Shown here piece by piece: positions 51,778-60,791 of a stretch of DNA of 64,000 bases. A model generated the notes under the pieces. It worked only from the letters and a program-made list of their open reading frames with translations, was not told the origin of the DNA and did no database searches. This DNA comes from Spirosoma rigui (GTDB lineage Bacteria; Bacteroidota; Bacteroidia; Cytophagales; Spirosomataceae). How positions within the stretch are numbered: the stretch's first letter is position 1; every line of letters begins with the position of its first letter. The stretch is taken from NCBI RefSeq assembly GCF_002067135.1, contig NZ_CP020105.1:3286001-3350000 (forward strand), read 5' to 3'. The position numbers and the translations under genes were made by a program.

Positions 51778-52635
51778 ATGAAAAGCCTGACATTTATGAA
51801 CGCATACCTACTTGCTCTACTATTAGCCTGTAAGAGCCCCGACGCTGCCCTTCCCGCAGTTCAGCCACCGGTTACGGTCGCGCAGCCCACTAGCGTAACG
51901 ACCACACCGACGACCCGTAAACTTATCTGGTCGGATGAGTTCAATGAACCGGGCTTACCTGACAGCACCAGGTGGGGGTATGAAGTGGGCGGCAACGGCT
52001 GGGGCAACAACGAACTGCAATACTACACCACCCGGAGGCCCGAAAATGCCCGGGTTGAAAACGGCAGGCTCATCATCGAAGCCCGTAAGGAAGCGTATGA
52101 AGGGAAAGCCTATACCTCGGCCCGCCTGCTGACACGCGGCAAAGTGGAATGGAAACACGGCCGTATCGAAGCCTTTGCCAAGCTGCCGACCGGGCGCGGT
52201 ACCTGGCCCGCCGTCTGGATGCTGGGGTCTGATATAAAGACGGCTGGCTGGCCCCGGTGCGGGGAGATCGACATCATGGAACACGTTGGTTACGACGAAG
52301 GTGTTGTGCACGGAACCATCCACACCGAAGCGTATAACCACAACAAAAAGACCCAGAAGGGCATGGCCGTTACCGTCCGGAACGTAGCAACCGATTTTCA
52401 CCTGTATGCCATCGACTGGACCACCGACCGGATCGATTTCTACGTTGACGATCAAAAATACTATACCGTTCAAAAGTCTGCGCTGGGTAGCGATGTGGAA
52501 CAGTGGCCATTTGAGCAGCCGTTTTTCCTGCTACTGAACCTGGCCGTGGGCGGTAACTGGGGCGGGCAGAAAGGTGTGGACGAAACCATCTGGCCGCAGC
52601 GCATGGAGGTCGACTACGTACGGGTATATCAGTAG
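51778..52635 (+). CDS. GH16 endo-beta-glucanase lipoprotein
   Basis: A 285-residue glycoside hydrolase of family 16 (laminarinase/lichenase type) that cuts beta-1,3 or beta-1,3-1,4 glucans at the cell surface. The catalytic motif is CGEIDIMEHVGYD, with the two glutamates separated by I-D-I-M; KLIWSDEFNEPGLPD starts the domain and NLAVGGNWGGQKG and MEVDYVRVYQ end it. The lipobox LLALLLACKS and a Pro/Thr-rich linker make it a surface lipoprotein. The ATG at 51778 is preferred to a GTG at 51772. Confidence 0.93.
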   Translation: MKSLTFMNAYLLALLLACKSPDAALPAVQPPVTVAQPTSVTTTPTTRKLIWSDEFNEPGLPDSTRWGYEVGGNGWGNNELQYYTTRRPENARVENGRLIIEARKEAYEGKAYTSARLLTRGKVEWKHGRIEAFAKLPTGRGTWPAVWMLGSDIKTAGWPRCGEIDIMEHVGYDEGVVHGTIHTEAYNHNKKTQKGMAVTVRNVATDFHLYAIDWTTDRIDFYVDDQKYYTVQKSALGSDVEQWPFEQPFFLLLNLAVGGNWGGQKGVDETIWPQRMEVDYVRVYQ

Positions 52636-52654
52636 AAACAGCAATCGAGTACAG

Positions 52655-52696
52655 AGAAGGGGGGTAACTAGCTGCGAGGCTGGTTATCCCCCTTCT
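52655..52696 (+). terminator. Terminator of the GH16 gene
   Basis: An 18-bp stem with two G-T pairs (52655-52672 with 52679-52696) follows the GH16 stop by 19 bases, with a T/A-rich tail. Confidence 0.7.
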
Positions 52697-52812
52697 TATT
52701 TATGGAAAATAGGCTATCCAAGGGAAAAATAGTCTGCTTCTGTATCCATTGCGCTGACTGGTTACGACTAAGAAAGGAACCCGTTTCTATCCACACCAAA
52801 TTTTTTCATCGT

Positions 52813-53529
52813 ATGATACATCCATCCACCTACCCATCCTTTAGCCGTCGTTTGTCATCCCGGCTCGTAGCAATCACTCTTCTGGCAACCGTACTGCTGG
52901 CTGGTTGCAAAAAAAGTAGTGTCGATCCCTCGAAGGGGCTGTCGGCCAAAATACAGAGTATTGTGCCCCAGGCAATTCTCGATGATATGAAAGCCAAAGG
53001 ACTGGTTGTCAACGAAGGGTCGCAGCCACCCCAGCTTTCGGGTATTTACATTGCCAGCCCCTACACCCTGTTGAGTCCGTACAGCGCTCAGGATGGCTGG
53101 CAGAAAGGCAAAGTGATCAACGATTATAAATTCAGGTTCTACGATCAGGTGGGCGACGAAGTAAAACTCGATTTCAAGCAGAGCAGCGAAACGGCCACCG
53201 GGCTGGGCTCATTTGTGTCGGGCTTCGGGAATAAGTTCACCATTTTCGCCCAGACCAAAGGCACGCAAAGTGGTATTCAGAATACCCAGCTTTCGGTAAT
53301 ATCCGGTGAGCTGGGGGCGGATGGCATTATTGATTTTCAGTTTGCCTTCACGTTTACGGAGAAGACGGGCGACGCCAGCAACGCCGTACTCATTCCGGTG
53401 GGCAAATCCCGGATCTGGGAAGATGGCGATAAACTGGCCGGCAAAACAAATTCCTTCCGGTTTGCGGCACCCGAGGCTGCCGAACCGGCTGTCCGAACGC
53501 TGGTGGGTACGGCCGGAAGCGCACACTGA
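52813..53529 (+). CDS. Lipoprotein of unknown function
   Basis: A 238-residue surface lipoprotein: a positively charged N-terminus, hydrophobic helix and lipobox TVLLAGCKKSS are followed by a beta-rich mature part (YKFRFYDQVGDEVKLDFK, FGNKFTIFAQTKG, DFQFAFTFTEKTGD). No family recognised. The ATG at 52813 is chosen because the frame upstream to 52702 lacks signal character. It may work with the nearby exported hydrolases but no evidence shows it. Confidence 0.72.
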   Translation: MIHPSTYPSFSRRLSSRLVAITLLATVLLAGCKKSSVDPSKGLSAKIQSIVPQAILDDMKAKGLVVNEGSQPPQLSGIYIASPYTLLSPYSAQDGWQKGKVINDYKFRFYDQVGDEVKLDFKQSSETATGLGSFVSGFGNKFTIFAQTKGTQSGIQNTQLSVISGELGADGIIDFQFAFTFTEKTGDASNAVLIPVGKSRIWEDGDKLAGKTNSFRFAAPEAAEPAVRTLVGTAGSAH

Positions 53530-53572
53530 CGTTTCTCCGCGTGGCTTGATCAAACCAGATTGACGCTCATCT

Positions 53573-53634
53573 GCCCCCGTTCGTTCGTTTCCCGGTGCGG
53601 TGATCGCCTGGTTGACGGGCGAACGGGGGCTTTT
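53573..53634 (+). terminator. Terminator before the collagen-like gene
   Basis: An 11-bp stem (53573-53583 with 53620-53630) followed by TTTT. The 36-base loop has further short pairing. It follows the lipoprotein gene ending at 53529. Confidence 0.65.
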
Positions 53635-53782
53635 GTTTGCGGACGATACGCCCGCGACAAGAACGCGTAATCTTTCAACTGACCGTTCGCTCAAGGGTAG
53701 GCAATATGGTACAATATGTGTTTTCCCGATCCGCCCGCTGCTCGACAAAGGCGTAAATCATCTTGTTAAAACCGCTTTAGTC

Positions 53783-54325
53783 ATGCATACACCATCCAAT
53801 TCTCTACTGAACAAAGTCGTACTCGTAGTGGGCATTATTGCCGGTACATGCCTTGCCGGGTGCCAACCCAAAGCCGGTGATCCGGGTCCGAAAGGGGATA
53901 CCGGCGCGCAGGGACCTAAGGGCGATACCGGTGCGCCGGGACCCAAAGGCGATGTTGGTACGGCCAATGTCATCTACTCGCCCTGGACGAGCGTCACGTT
54001 CTCGGGAAGCGGGAGTTTATACACCGGAAACCTGCCCGCTCCGAAAATTACGCAGGAGGTGCTGGACAAAGCCGATATCCGCGTGTACTGGAATGAGGGG
54101 GGGCGGGTCCTGACGTTGCCCTATGCCGAAACCCTGGGTACCACAACCTACACCGTTCACCAGCGTATCTACGTAGGGCGGGTTGAATTTAGGGCGTCTT
54201 ATGCCCTGTCTACGCAGCAGTTTCGCTACGTGATCATCCCCGGCGGGATACCCAGCGGTCGGTTAGCCGGTGTCGACTTAACGAACTATGCCGCCGTCAA
54301 AGCCGCATTTAATATCCCCGATTGA
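53783..54325 (+). CDS. Lipoprotein with short collagen-like repeat
   Basis: A 180-residue lipoprotein: lipobox GTCLAGCQPK, then nine collagen-like G-x-y triplets (GDPGPKGDTGAQGPKGDTGA and continuing) at about residues 31-58, then a beta-rich domain of 120 residues. Short Gly-x-y runs of this kind may form triple-helical stalks that display the C-terminal domain from the membrane. No known partner. Start ATG 53783; a longer frame from 53600 has no signal peptide. Confidence 0.82.
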   Translation: MHTPSNSLLNKVVLVVGIIAGTCLAGCQPKAGDPGPKGDTGAQGPKGDTGAPGPKGDVGTANVIYSPWTSVTFSGSGSLYTGNLPAPKITQEVLDKADIRVYWNEGGRVLTLPYAETLGTTTYTVHQRIYVGRVEFRASYALSTQQFRYVIIPGGIPSGRLAGVDLTNYAAVKAAFNIPD

Positions 54326-54342
54326 CGTATGTGATCGAATCC

Positions 54343-54375
54343 AAAGCCGCTGGTCGACCCAATCAGCGGCTTTTT
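54343..54375 (+). terminator. Intrinsic terminator of the collagen-like gene
   Basis: A 10-bp stem (54343-54352 with 54364-54373) with an 11-base loop, followed by T residues, 17 bases after the stop codon. Confidence 0.8.
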
Positions 54376-54441
54376 CGTTAGCGGGAAACGGCAGTCTGCG
54401 TAAATCGAGTAGCTTGCGAAGCTAACAAACACCTGCTCACC

Positions 54442-56199
54442 ATGACTCGACTGTTACTTGTGTTTGCCCTGCTCGGAACCCTCCGGGTAACGGCCCAGCC
54501 CGCCCGCACCGGCTCTGTACCAAATGGGGCAACGTTCTCGGTTTCCTTCCCCGCATCCCAAAGCAATAAGGCCCTCGACGGGCGGGTATTGCTCATACTG
54601 GCCAAAACGAACAAACCTGAGCCCAAGGAGCAGGTGAGCGATGCCGTTGAAACTGCGCAGTTGTTCGGTATTGATGTCGATGGACTCAAACCCGGTCAGG
54701 GAGCAGTGGTCGATGCCAGCGCATTTGGTTATCCCAAACGGAGTCTGCGTGACCTGCCGCCCGGCGACTACTACGTGCAGGCGGTGCTGCATAAGTACGA
54801 AACCTTTCAGGTAAAGAATGGACCCAATGGCACCCGCAATACGGTAAAGCTGCCAATGGATAGGGGCGAGGGACAAAACTGGCGGACGGCGCCCGGCAAC
54901 CTTTACAGCAAAGTGCAGAAGGTTACGCTGAAGGCCGGTGGTCTGCAAACCGTTGCGGTGGTGCTGGATCAGGTGAACCCGCCACTGGCCGAACCAGCCG
55001 ATACAAAATTCATCAAACACATAAAAATCCAGAGCAAACGCCTGACCGAATTCTGGGGTCGGCCCATGTACCTGGGCGCCCACGTATTGCTTCCCGCTGG
55101 ATTTGCCGAGCATCCCGAAGCCCGTTATCCAATCTGCATCAACCACGGCCACTTCCCGGCCGATTTCGATGGGTTCAGCGAGACGCCCCCACCGGCCACT
55201 ATGGACACGACCGATTACATCGAACGGTTCAAGCTGTATGGCTACAAAAAGATTGTGGCGCAGGAAGCGTATGACTTTTATAAAAAGTGGACGAGCAAGG
55301 ATTTCCCACGGATGCTTATCGTGGAGATCCAACATGCCAATCCCTATTATGACGATTCATACGCGGTGAACTCCGAAAACATTGGCCCCTACGGCGATGC
55401 AATCATGTACGAACTGCTTCCCGAAATTGAGCGCCAGTTCCGGGGAATCGGGCAGGGGTGGGCCCGGTTCACCTATGGCGGGTCGACCGGCGGCTGGGAA
55501 GCACTGGCGGCCCAGGTCTTTTATCCGGATGCGTTCAATGGCTGTTTTGCCGCCTGTCCGGACCCGATCGCTTTCGATGCCTATACGGTATTTAACCTCT
55601 ATAAAGACAAAAACGCCTATTACAGCGAGGGGCCCTTTCGGCGGACACCCCGGCCGGGGCAGCGCAACTACCTGGGTCAGGTGAAGGTGACCATCGAAGA
55701 GACAAACCACCGGGAACTGGCGCTGGGAACGCATACCCGCTCGGGCGATCAGTTCGACATCTGGGAAGCCGTTTACTCACCCGCCGGACCCGATGGATAC
55801 CCGAAACGAATCTGGAATAAGCTGACCGGTGAGATCGACCCGACTGTGGCTGCCTACTGGCGCGAGCACTACGACCTGCTCCATATTCTGAAACGCGACT
55901 GGAAGACGCTGGGCCCCAAAGTAGCCGGAAAAATCCATCTCTACTGTGGCGACATGGACAATTACTACCTCAACAATGCCGTATACCTGATGGAGGATTT
56001 TCTGAAGGGCGTTAGAAACCCATCGGCCAACAGCGAAGTTGCTTACGGTGACCGCGCCGAACACTGCTGGAATGGTGATCCAACCCAGCCCAACTACATC
56101 AGCCGGCTCCGCTATAACACGATGTACATCGACAAAATTATGAAGCGCATCGAAACCTCCGCTCCCAAAGGTGCCGACCTGACAAGCTGGCGGTATTGA
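54442..56199 (+). CDS. Exported esterase-family protein, large
   Basis: A 585-residue protein with a signal peptide (MTRLLLVFALLGTLRVTAQ), an N-terminal beta domain to about residue 190 and an alpha/beta-hydrolase-like C-terminal domain. The nucleophile elbow is TYGGSTGGWEALAAQ near residue 350, and a late His is present in RAEHCWNGDPTQ. It resembles large secreted putative esterases of Bacteroidota whose substrate is not known. A two-way 15-bp palindrome separates it from the acyl-CoA reductase gene. Confidence 0.8.
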   Translation: MTRLLLVFALLGTLRVTAQPARTGSVPNGATFSVSFPASQSNKALDGRVLLILAKTNKPEPKEQVSDAVETAQLFGIDVDGLKPGQGAVVDASAFGYPKRSLRDLPPGDYYVQAVLHKYETFQVKNGPNGTRNTVKLPMDRGEGQNWRTAPGNLYSKVQKVTLKAGGLQTVAVVLDQVNPPLAEPADTKFIKHIKIQSKRLTEFWGRPMYLGAHVLLPAGFAEHPEARYPICINHGHFPADFDGFSETPPPATMDTTDYIERFKLYGYKKIVAQEAYDFYKKWTSKDFPRMLIVEIQHANPYYDDSYAVNSENIGPYGDAIMYELLPEIERQFRGIGQGWARFTYGGSTGGWEALAAQVFYPDAFNGCFAACPDPIAFDAYTVFNLYKDKNAYYSEGPFRRTPRPGQRNYLGQVKVTIEETNHRELALGTHTRSGDQFDIWEAVYSPAGPDGYPKRIWNKLTGEIDPTVAAYWREHYDLLHILKRDWKTLGPKVAGKIHLYCGDMDNYYLNNAVYLMEDFLKGVRNPSANSEVAYGDRAEHCWNGDPTQPNYISRLRYNTMYIDKIMKRIETSAPKGADLTSWRY

Positions 56200-56231
56200 G
56201 GGGGAAGGAGCAAGTAAAGGCAGGAAGGAGG

Positions 56232-56279
56232 AAAGGGACGAAGGGGAAGCTGGCGCACGCTTTACCCCTTCGTCCCTTT
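56232..56279. terminator. 15-bp palindrome between converging genes
   Basis: Perfect arms 56232-56246 and 56265-56279 with an 18-base loop lie between the large esterase (ending 56199) and the acyl-CoA reductase (ending 56289). Confidence 0.75.
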
Positions 56280-56288
56280 ATGCTTAAC

Positions 56289-57332
56289 TTATAATGTGTT
56301 CAAAAACGCCATAGTGTCCACCCCATCGGCATAGTCGCTGAGGCCGGGACGCTGGGTGTGACCAAAGGCGACGCTACCGGGATACCAGCCCTGCCCGGAA
56401 CGTCCCTCGCTCGCCTGTGCAGACGCTACTACCTGAATTTTGTCGGCGCGGGCGTTGAGCCAGGCCGTCGCGTCTTCCTGCAATTTATAGGTCTGGAAAT
56501 AGAGGACTGAAATAGGCGAAACCAGCGCGTCGCTCTGCGTAACCAGCAAGTAGCCGTTGTCGAGGTGCGGAACGGCGTTGATCAGGTAGATCGACTTGTT
56601 GTAGTCGTAATTGTTCTGGTATTTGTGGTTGTTGAGGTACACCGACACCTGCGGTTCCAATGTACGCAGCAGGGGGGTGAAATCATATTCTTCCGGCACC
56701 AGGATCGTCGATACGTTCCGGCACCCCAGTCCGTAATAATCGGAAATGTCGTGTCCCAGCTTCAGGAACTCGTTTTCGCCTTCTTCGCCCATCAATAAAC
56801 CCACCGATGTGCGGTTCTTACGGATGATGTTGGGCTTTCGGCCGAAGTAATAGTCAAAGTAGCGGGCGGTGTTGTTACTGCCGGTAGCAATGAACGCATC
56901 GGCGGCATTAAGCCGCTCCGCTTCCTCAACCCAGTCAGCGAAGGTTGGATTAATGTCTATTAATTTTTGTATTAAATAGTGGATTAGTACAAAATCCTGC
57001 GAGCTAAGTTTGGCCAGCAGCCGATGGCCGCTCAGGAGCACACAAAGCAGGTCATGGAAGCCAACGGCCGGAATATTGCCCGCCATGACGACACCAACGG
57101 TACGGGGAGTAACGGGTTCTTGTGGATACTGACTCAGCCAATCGGTGAGCTTGTCGGCGGTTAAAAACTCATCTGCAATGGCGTGCAGTGCATTCAGAGA
57201 ATTATCGATTGTGAACCAGTTGTTACGGTAGTTAGCCTGTTGAGCTATGTCCGCTAATTCGGGCTGTGCCTCGGGCGATCGTAAGAAGTTGCCTAGGGCT
57301 ACGAACGTTTGCAGGCGTTCAGATTGGAGCAT
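56289..57332 (-). CDS. Acyl-CoA reductase (LuxC-like)
   Basis: A 347-residue protein of the LuxC-type acyl-CoA reductase family, which reduces fatty acyl-CoA to aldehyde with NADPH. Seen are VGVVMAGNIPAVGFHDLLCVLL (the nucleotide-binding turn), IATGSNNTARYFDYYFG and GLGCRNVSTILVPEEYDF with the cysteine at the expected catalytic position. The start is the ATG at 57332; a TTG five codons up is possible. It is divergent from a 4Fe-4S ferredoxin gene, an arrangement repeated in many Bacteroidota, suggesting that the ferredoxin might serve it (inference). Confidence 0.87.
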   Translation of the reverse strand: MLQSERLQTFVALGNFLRSPEAQPELADIAQQANYRNNWFTIDNSLNALHAIADEFLTADKLTDWLSQYPQEPVTPRTVGVVMAGNIPAVGFHDLLCVLLSGHRLLAKLSSQDFVLIHYLIQKLIDINPTFADWVEEAERLNAADAFIATGSNNTARYFDYYFGRKPNIIRKNRTSVGLLMGEEGENEFLKLGHDISDYYGLGCRNVSTILVPEEYDFTPLLRTLEPQVSVYLNNHKYQNNYDYNKSIYLINAVPHLDNGYLLVTQSDALVSPISVLYFQTYKLQEDATAWLNARADKIQVVASAQASEGRSGQGWYPGSVAFGHTQRPGLSDYADGVDTMAFLNTL

Positions 57333-57384
57333 GTATTGGATAAACAAATGGAATACCCCATCAACCTTTGTAATTAAATTTTAG

Positions 57385-57415
57385 TTTGCCCCCAACCTTT
57401 AAATAGTTATATTTG
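57385..57415 (+). promoter_or_regulatory. Bacteroidota-type promoter of the ferredoxin gene
   Basis: TTTG (57385-57388), a 19-base spacer and TATATTTG (57408-57415) fit the consensus exactly. The leader to the ATG at 57466 would be about 45 bases. Confidence 0.7.
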
Positions 57416-57465
57416 TTGTCCAATTCATAGACACAAGAATTTAATTATATAAATCTGTACTGCTC

Positions 57466-57816
57466 ATGGCAATCATGATCACCGACGAGTGCATCAACTG
57501 TGGTGCCTGCGAACCCGAATGCCCGAATACGGCCATCTACGAAGGTGGCGTAGAATGGACATGGAGTGGGGGAACCGAATTGACCGATGTTGACTTTGGC
57601 GACGGCACCGTGGTGAGCGGCAAGGATCCGCAGGCTCCCGTTTCAAACGAGTTCTATTATATCGTTAGCGACAAGTGCACCGAGTGCATGGGTTTTCACG
57701 AAGAACCACAATGTGCGGCTGTTTGCCCCGTCGATTGCTGCGTTCCGGACCCCGAACACGTAGAAGACGAAGAAACCCTGCTGGCTAAGAAAGCATGGCT
57801 CCACGCTGAAGCATAA
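57466..57816 (+). CDS. 2[4Fe-4S] ferredoxin
   Basis: A 116-residue ferredoxin. The first cluster motif is [12 protein letters not shown] and the second [18 protein letters not shown], where the extra residues between the second and third Cys give the Alvin-type loop; an extra CC pair follows (VDCCVPD). It carries electrons in the cytoplasm at low potential. The acidic C-terminal tail ([13 protein letters not shown]) is typical. It is divergent from the acyl-CoA reductase, with a strong promoter and a 14-bp terminator. Confidence 0.93.
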   Translation: MAIMITDECINCGACEPECPNTAIYEGGVEWTWSGGTELTDVDFGDGTVVSGKDPQAPVSNEFYYIVSDKCTECMGFHEEPQCAAVCPVDCCVPDPEHVEDEETLLAKKAWLHAEA

Positions 57817-57837
57817 ACTACGCGCATTTCCTGCGGC

Positions 57838-57868
57838 AAAAGCCCGGCTGAATCTCAGCCGGGCTTTT
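57838..57868 (+). terminator. Intrinsic terminator of the ferredoxin gene
   Basis: A 14-bp perfect stem (57838-57851 with 57855-57868) with a 3-base loop; the right arm ends in TTTT. It lies 21 bases after the stop codon. Confidence 0.85.
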
Positions 57869-58142
57869 GCATTTTATCAGGAACTCAGGCGTATATTGAT
57901 CTTTTATCCTAAGAGAATTTTATTTGGAAGAATAGTAACATAGCCAAATATATTACAAACTATCAAAAAATGAGTTTTTAGAGTATTTTACTGTTAAAAT
58001 TTAGAATATTTAGAATAAGTTTGGCTAAACTTCAAGAAAGAGTACAATTCTTTACGTGCAGTGCTTGTAAAAGATCATTTATCTAATAAAATTTGTCCCA
58101 AACAAACCACATTAAGAATAATTGATCCACCAAATTAATAGC
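57869..58142. other. A+T-rich control region upstream of porin-amtB
   Basis: No gene. The interval is far richer in A+T than its surroundings. An 8-bp inverted repeat, TAGCCAAA at 57941-57948 and TTTGGCTA at 58020-58027, is 71 bases apart; its right half overlaps the -7-like TAAGTTTG at 58016-58023, which lacks a -33 element. A regulator looping or binding here would control the barrel and ammonium transporter genes (inference). Confidence 0.45.
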
Positions 58143-59297
58143 ATGAAAAAAGCACTTTTACTTATTACATCTTTGTTTGCTGGATATAGCACTCAGGCGC
58201 AGGACTCCACTGCCGTGACCCCCGGGAAATTTACGTTCTCAGGATACATGGATACCTATTATTTTGGCAACTTCAACAACCCGAAGAGCCAGTCTAATCT
58301 GGGACTCAACGGGACGAACGTGGGCAACGCGCGGGCTTTTGATCAGCGGGCCGGTCAGTTTGGTATTGGTCTTATTCAGGCAAAGGCTGTTTACACCGCC
58401 GACAAGGTGGATGCCGTCATGGACCTGACGTTCGGGCCGTTCTCGGACCTGGGTAACTATGGTAACTACGTGGGACCACTCGGCCCCGGCTCTACGTCGC
58501 TGGCCATCAAGCAGGCTTACATCACCTACAAGGCCAGCAGCAAGCTCTCGTTCACAGCCGGTCAGTTTGGTACGCACATCGGTTATGAAGTGATCGACGC
58601 ACCGGTTAACTACAACTACTCACTCTCAAACCTTTTCAACAACGGCCCCTTCTACCACATCGGTCTGAAAGCGCAGTACGCGTTCAGCGACCGGGCGTCG
58701 CTGATGGTTGGTCTGGTCAACAACGTTGATAACCTCAACGATAACAATAAAAAGAAGGGACTGATCAGCCAGTTGTTCTTCTCGCCGGTCTCGGGCTGGA
58801 ATGTTTACCTGAATGGTATCGTGTCGAATGAAGCTTCGCAGGACATCGACGGGGTACCCGCCAGCAACGCCAGCTACTCCCTGTTTGACCTGACCACTAC
58901 GTATCAGGTTACGTCGAAATTTTACCTGGGCCTCAACGCAGCATCGGGTTCGCAGAAAGGTGATTACCAGGGAACGGGCGGACCAGCTACGGCCAAGAAA
59001 TGGGGTGGGGTTGCGGTTTATACCAACTACGCCTTTACCGATTCATTCGGTCTGGGTCTGCGCTACGAAACGTTCGATAATAAGAACGGAGCGCGTGCAC
59101 TTACGGATGCTGCCGGTAATGGTGCCAGTGTAAATTCCATCACGGTAACCGGCAACATCACCGCTGCGGATGGTCACCTGCTGTTGAAGCCTGAATTCCG
59201 CGTCGATACGTATTCGGCCAACAAGTTTGAGAAGAGCAGCGGTTCGCTGACACCCTCTCAGGCCACGCTGGGTATGGCTGCCATTTTCAAATTCTAA
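58143..59297 (+). CDS. Outer-membrane beta-barrel protein, porin-like
   Basis: A 384-residue exported protein with signal peptide MKKALLLITSLFAGYSTQAQ and many amphipathic strands ending in a terminal-aromatic pattern (TLGMAAIFKF), as in outer-membrane porins of the BBP2/OmpL type found in Bacteroidota. It is 100 bases before amtB on the same strand, and in this phylum such barrels often precede ammonium transporters, so it probably passes ammonium or small nitrogen compounds across the outer membrane (inference). Start ATG at 58143. Confidence 0.8.
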   Translation: MKKALLLITSLFAGYSTQAQDSTAVTPGKFTFSGYMDTYYFGNFNNPKSQSNLGLNGTNVGNARAFDQRAGQFGIGLIQAKAVYTADKVDAVMDLTFGPFSDLGNYGNYVGPLGPGSTSLAIKQAYITYKASSKLSFTAGQFGTHIGYEVIDAPVNYNYSLSNLFNNGPFYHIGLKAQYAFSDRASLMVGLVNNVDNLNDNNKKKGLISQLFFSPVSGWNVYLNGIVSNEASQDIDGVPASNASYSLFDLTTTYQVTSKFYLGLNAASGSQKGDYQGTGGPATAKKWGGVAVYTNYAFTDSFGLGLRYETFDNKNGARALTDAAGNGASVNSITVTGNITAADGHLLLKPEFRVDTYSANKFEKSSGSLTPSQATLGMAAIFKF

Positions 59298-59397
59298 TCG
59301 CGTCCGTCAAGCCGGTAACTGGGTGGGCATAGCCCCACGGAAGACTTTCCTACTTAAAAAATCCCCGTTTCAGTACAACAAAAACCCCTCAAATACC

Positions 59398-60726
59398 ATG
59401 CAAAAACCAAATTTCATTCCGCTGGCCATCCTGCTGGTTATTAGCATTGTGGCTGTTTTTATGCCGGCCGTTCCGACGCAGATCGTAACTGAAGGCATTA
59501 ATTCGGGCGATACCGCCTGGATGCTGGTTGCTACAGCCCTCGTACTGCTGATGACGCCGGGGCTGGCATATTTCTACGGTGGAATGGTGAATAACAAGAA
59601 CGTGATATCGACTATGCTGCAGAGCTTTGTGGCTATGGGCGTTATCAGCATCCTGTGGGTAACGGTTGGCTACAGCCTGGCCTTCGGCTCGTCGATTGGT
59701 GGTTTTATTGGCAATCCTATGGACCACTTTATGTTCAAAGGTGTGCTGGATGGTAAGCCCTGGTCACTGGCTCCCACCATTCCGCTGGTAGTATTCGCTT
59801 TCTTTCAGTTGAAGTTTGCCGTTATCACCCCTGCGCTGGTGACGGGTTCGATGGCCGAGCGGATCAACTTCCGGTCGTATGTATTGTTCATGATCCTGTT
59901 TAGCCTGGTGGTTTACGCACCGCTGGCGCACATGACCTGGCATCCGGAAGGTTGGCTGTTCAAGCGGGGTGTCCTTGATTTTGCTGGTGGCACTGTCGTT
60001 CACATGTCAGCTGGTTGGGCTGCACTGGCCGGTGCTATCTACCTGAAGCGCCGGAAGTCGCACCTGGAAGCGAGTTATTTCCCACCGGCTAACGTTCCTT
60101 TCGTTTTGTTGGGCACGGGTCTGCTGTGGTTCGGCTGGTTTGGTTTCAACGCGGGTTCGGCGGTATCCGCTTCGCCACTGGCAGCGTCTGCTTTCGCTAC
60201 GACAAATACAGCGGCTGCCGCGGCCGGTCTGGCCTGGGTACTGTTCGATTCGGCCAAGGGTAAGAAAGTATCGGCCCTCGGGTTCTGTATTGGTGCTGTC
60301 GTCGGGCTGGTGGCTATCACCCCTGCTGCCGGTTTCGTAACGGTTCCAACGGCAATCTTTATCGGTACCGTCAGCGCTATCATCTCGAACTACGTAGCCC
60401 ACCTGCGGTCGAAGTCGACGCTGGACGATACGCTCGATGTATTCCCCTGCCACGGTGTTGGTGGTATGGTTGGCCTGATCATGACGGGTATTTTTGCCAG
60501 CAAAGGAGTGAACTCAGCCGTTACGGTTGAAGGGCTGGCCTTCGGTGAAACGGGGCTCTTCGTTGAACACATGATTGCTCTGTTTGCCGTATCGGCTTTC
60601 GCTTTCGGTATGTCGCTGTTGTTGCTGAAAATTACGGACCTGATCCTGCCCCTGCGTGTTTCGGAAGAAGACGAGAAAATGGGTCTGGACGTCAGCCAGC
60701 ACGACGAGTTCCTGATCGAAGCCTAG
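59398..60726 (+). CDS. amtB: Ammonium transporter AmtB
   Basis: A 442-residue inner-membrane ammonium channel with eleven predicted helices. Both channel histidines are visible, in GGTVVHMSAGWAALAGA and FPCHGVGGMVG, and the family signature DFAGGTVVHMSAGW is present. The cytoplasmic C-terminus (SEEDEKMGLDVSQHDEFLIE) matches the conserved tail. The ATG at 59398 follows a leader of about 100 bases; a frame further up is open but lacks similarity. No glnK gene follows, unlike the usual arrangement. Confidence 0.95.
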   Translation: MQKPNFIPLAILLVISIVAVFMPAVPTQIVTEGINSGDTAWMLVATALVLLMTPGLAYFYGGMVNNKNVISTMLQSFVAMGVISILWVTVGYSLAFGSSIGGFIGNPMDHFMFKGVLDGKPWSLAPTIPLVVFAFFQLKFAVITPALVTGSMAERINFRSYVLFMILFSLVVYAPLAHMTWHPEGWLFKRGVLDFAGGTVVHMSAGWAALAGAIYLKRRKSHLEASYFPPANVPFVLLGTGLLWFGWFGFNAGSAVSASPLAASAFATTNTAAAAAGLAWVLFDSAKGKKVSALGFCIGAVVGLVAITPAAGFVTVPTAIFIGTVSAIISNYVAHLRSKSTLDDTLDVFPCHGVGGMVGLIMTGIFASKGVNSAVTVEGLAFGETGLFVEHMIALFAVSAFAFGMSLLLLKITDLILPLRVSEEDEKMGLDVSQHDEFLIEA

Positions 60727-60739
60727 AAAGGATATAAGA

Positions 60740-60791
60740 TGCAGGATACAGGCTATTGTTCCTATAGAATGCCGATAGCCTGTATCCTGCA
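60740..60791 (+). terminator. 17-bp hairpin terminator after amtB
   Basis: Perfect arms 60740-60756 and 60775-60791 with an 18-base loop, 14 bases after the amtB stop. No strong T run follows. Confidence 0.65.

Noticed and set aside
58016..58027. Sigma-54 promoter for porin-amtB
   Set aside because: Ammonium transporter genes are often sigma-54 dependent, but no GG-N10-GC element of the TGGCAC/TTGCA type is visible in the upstream region.
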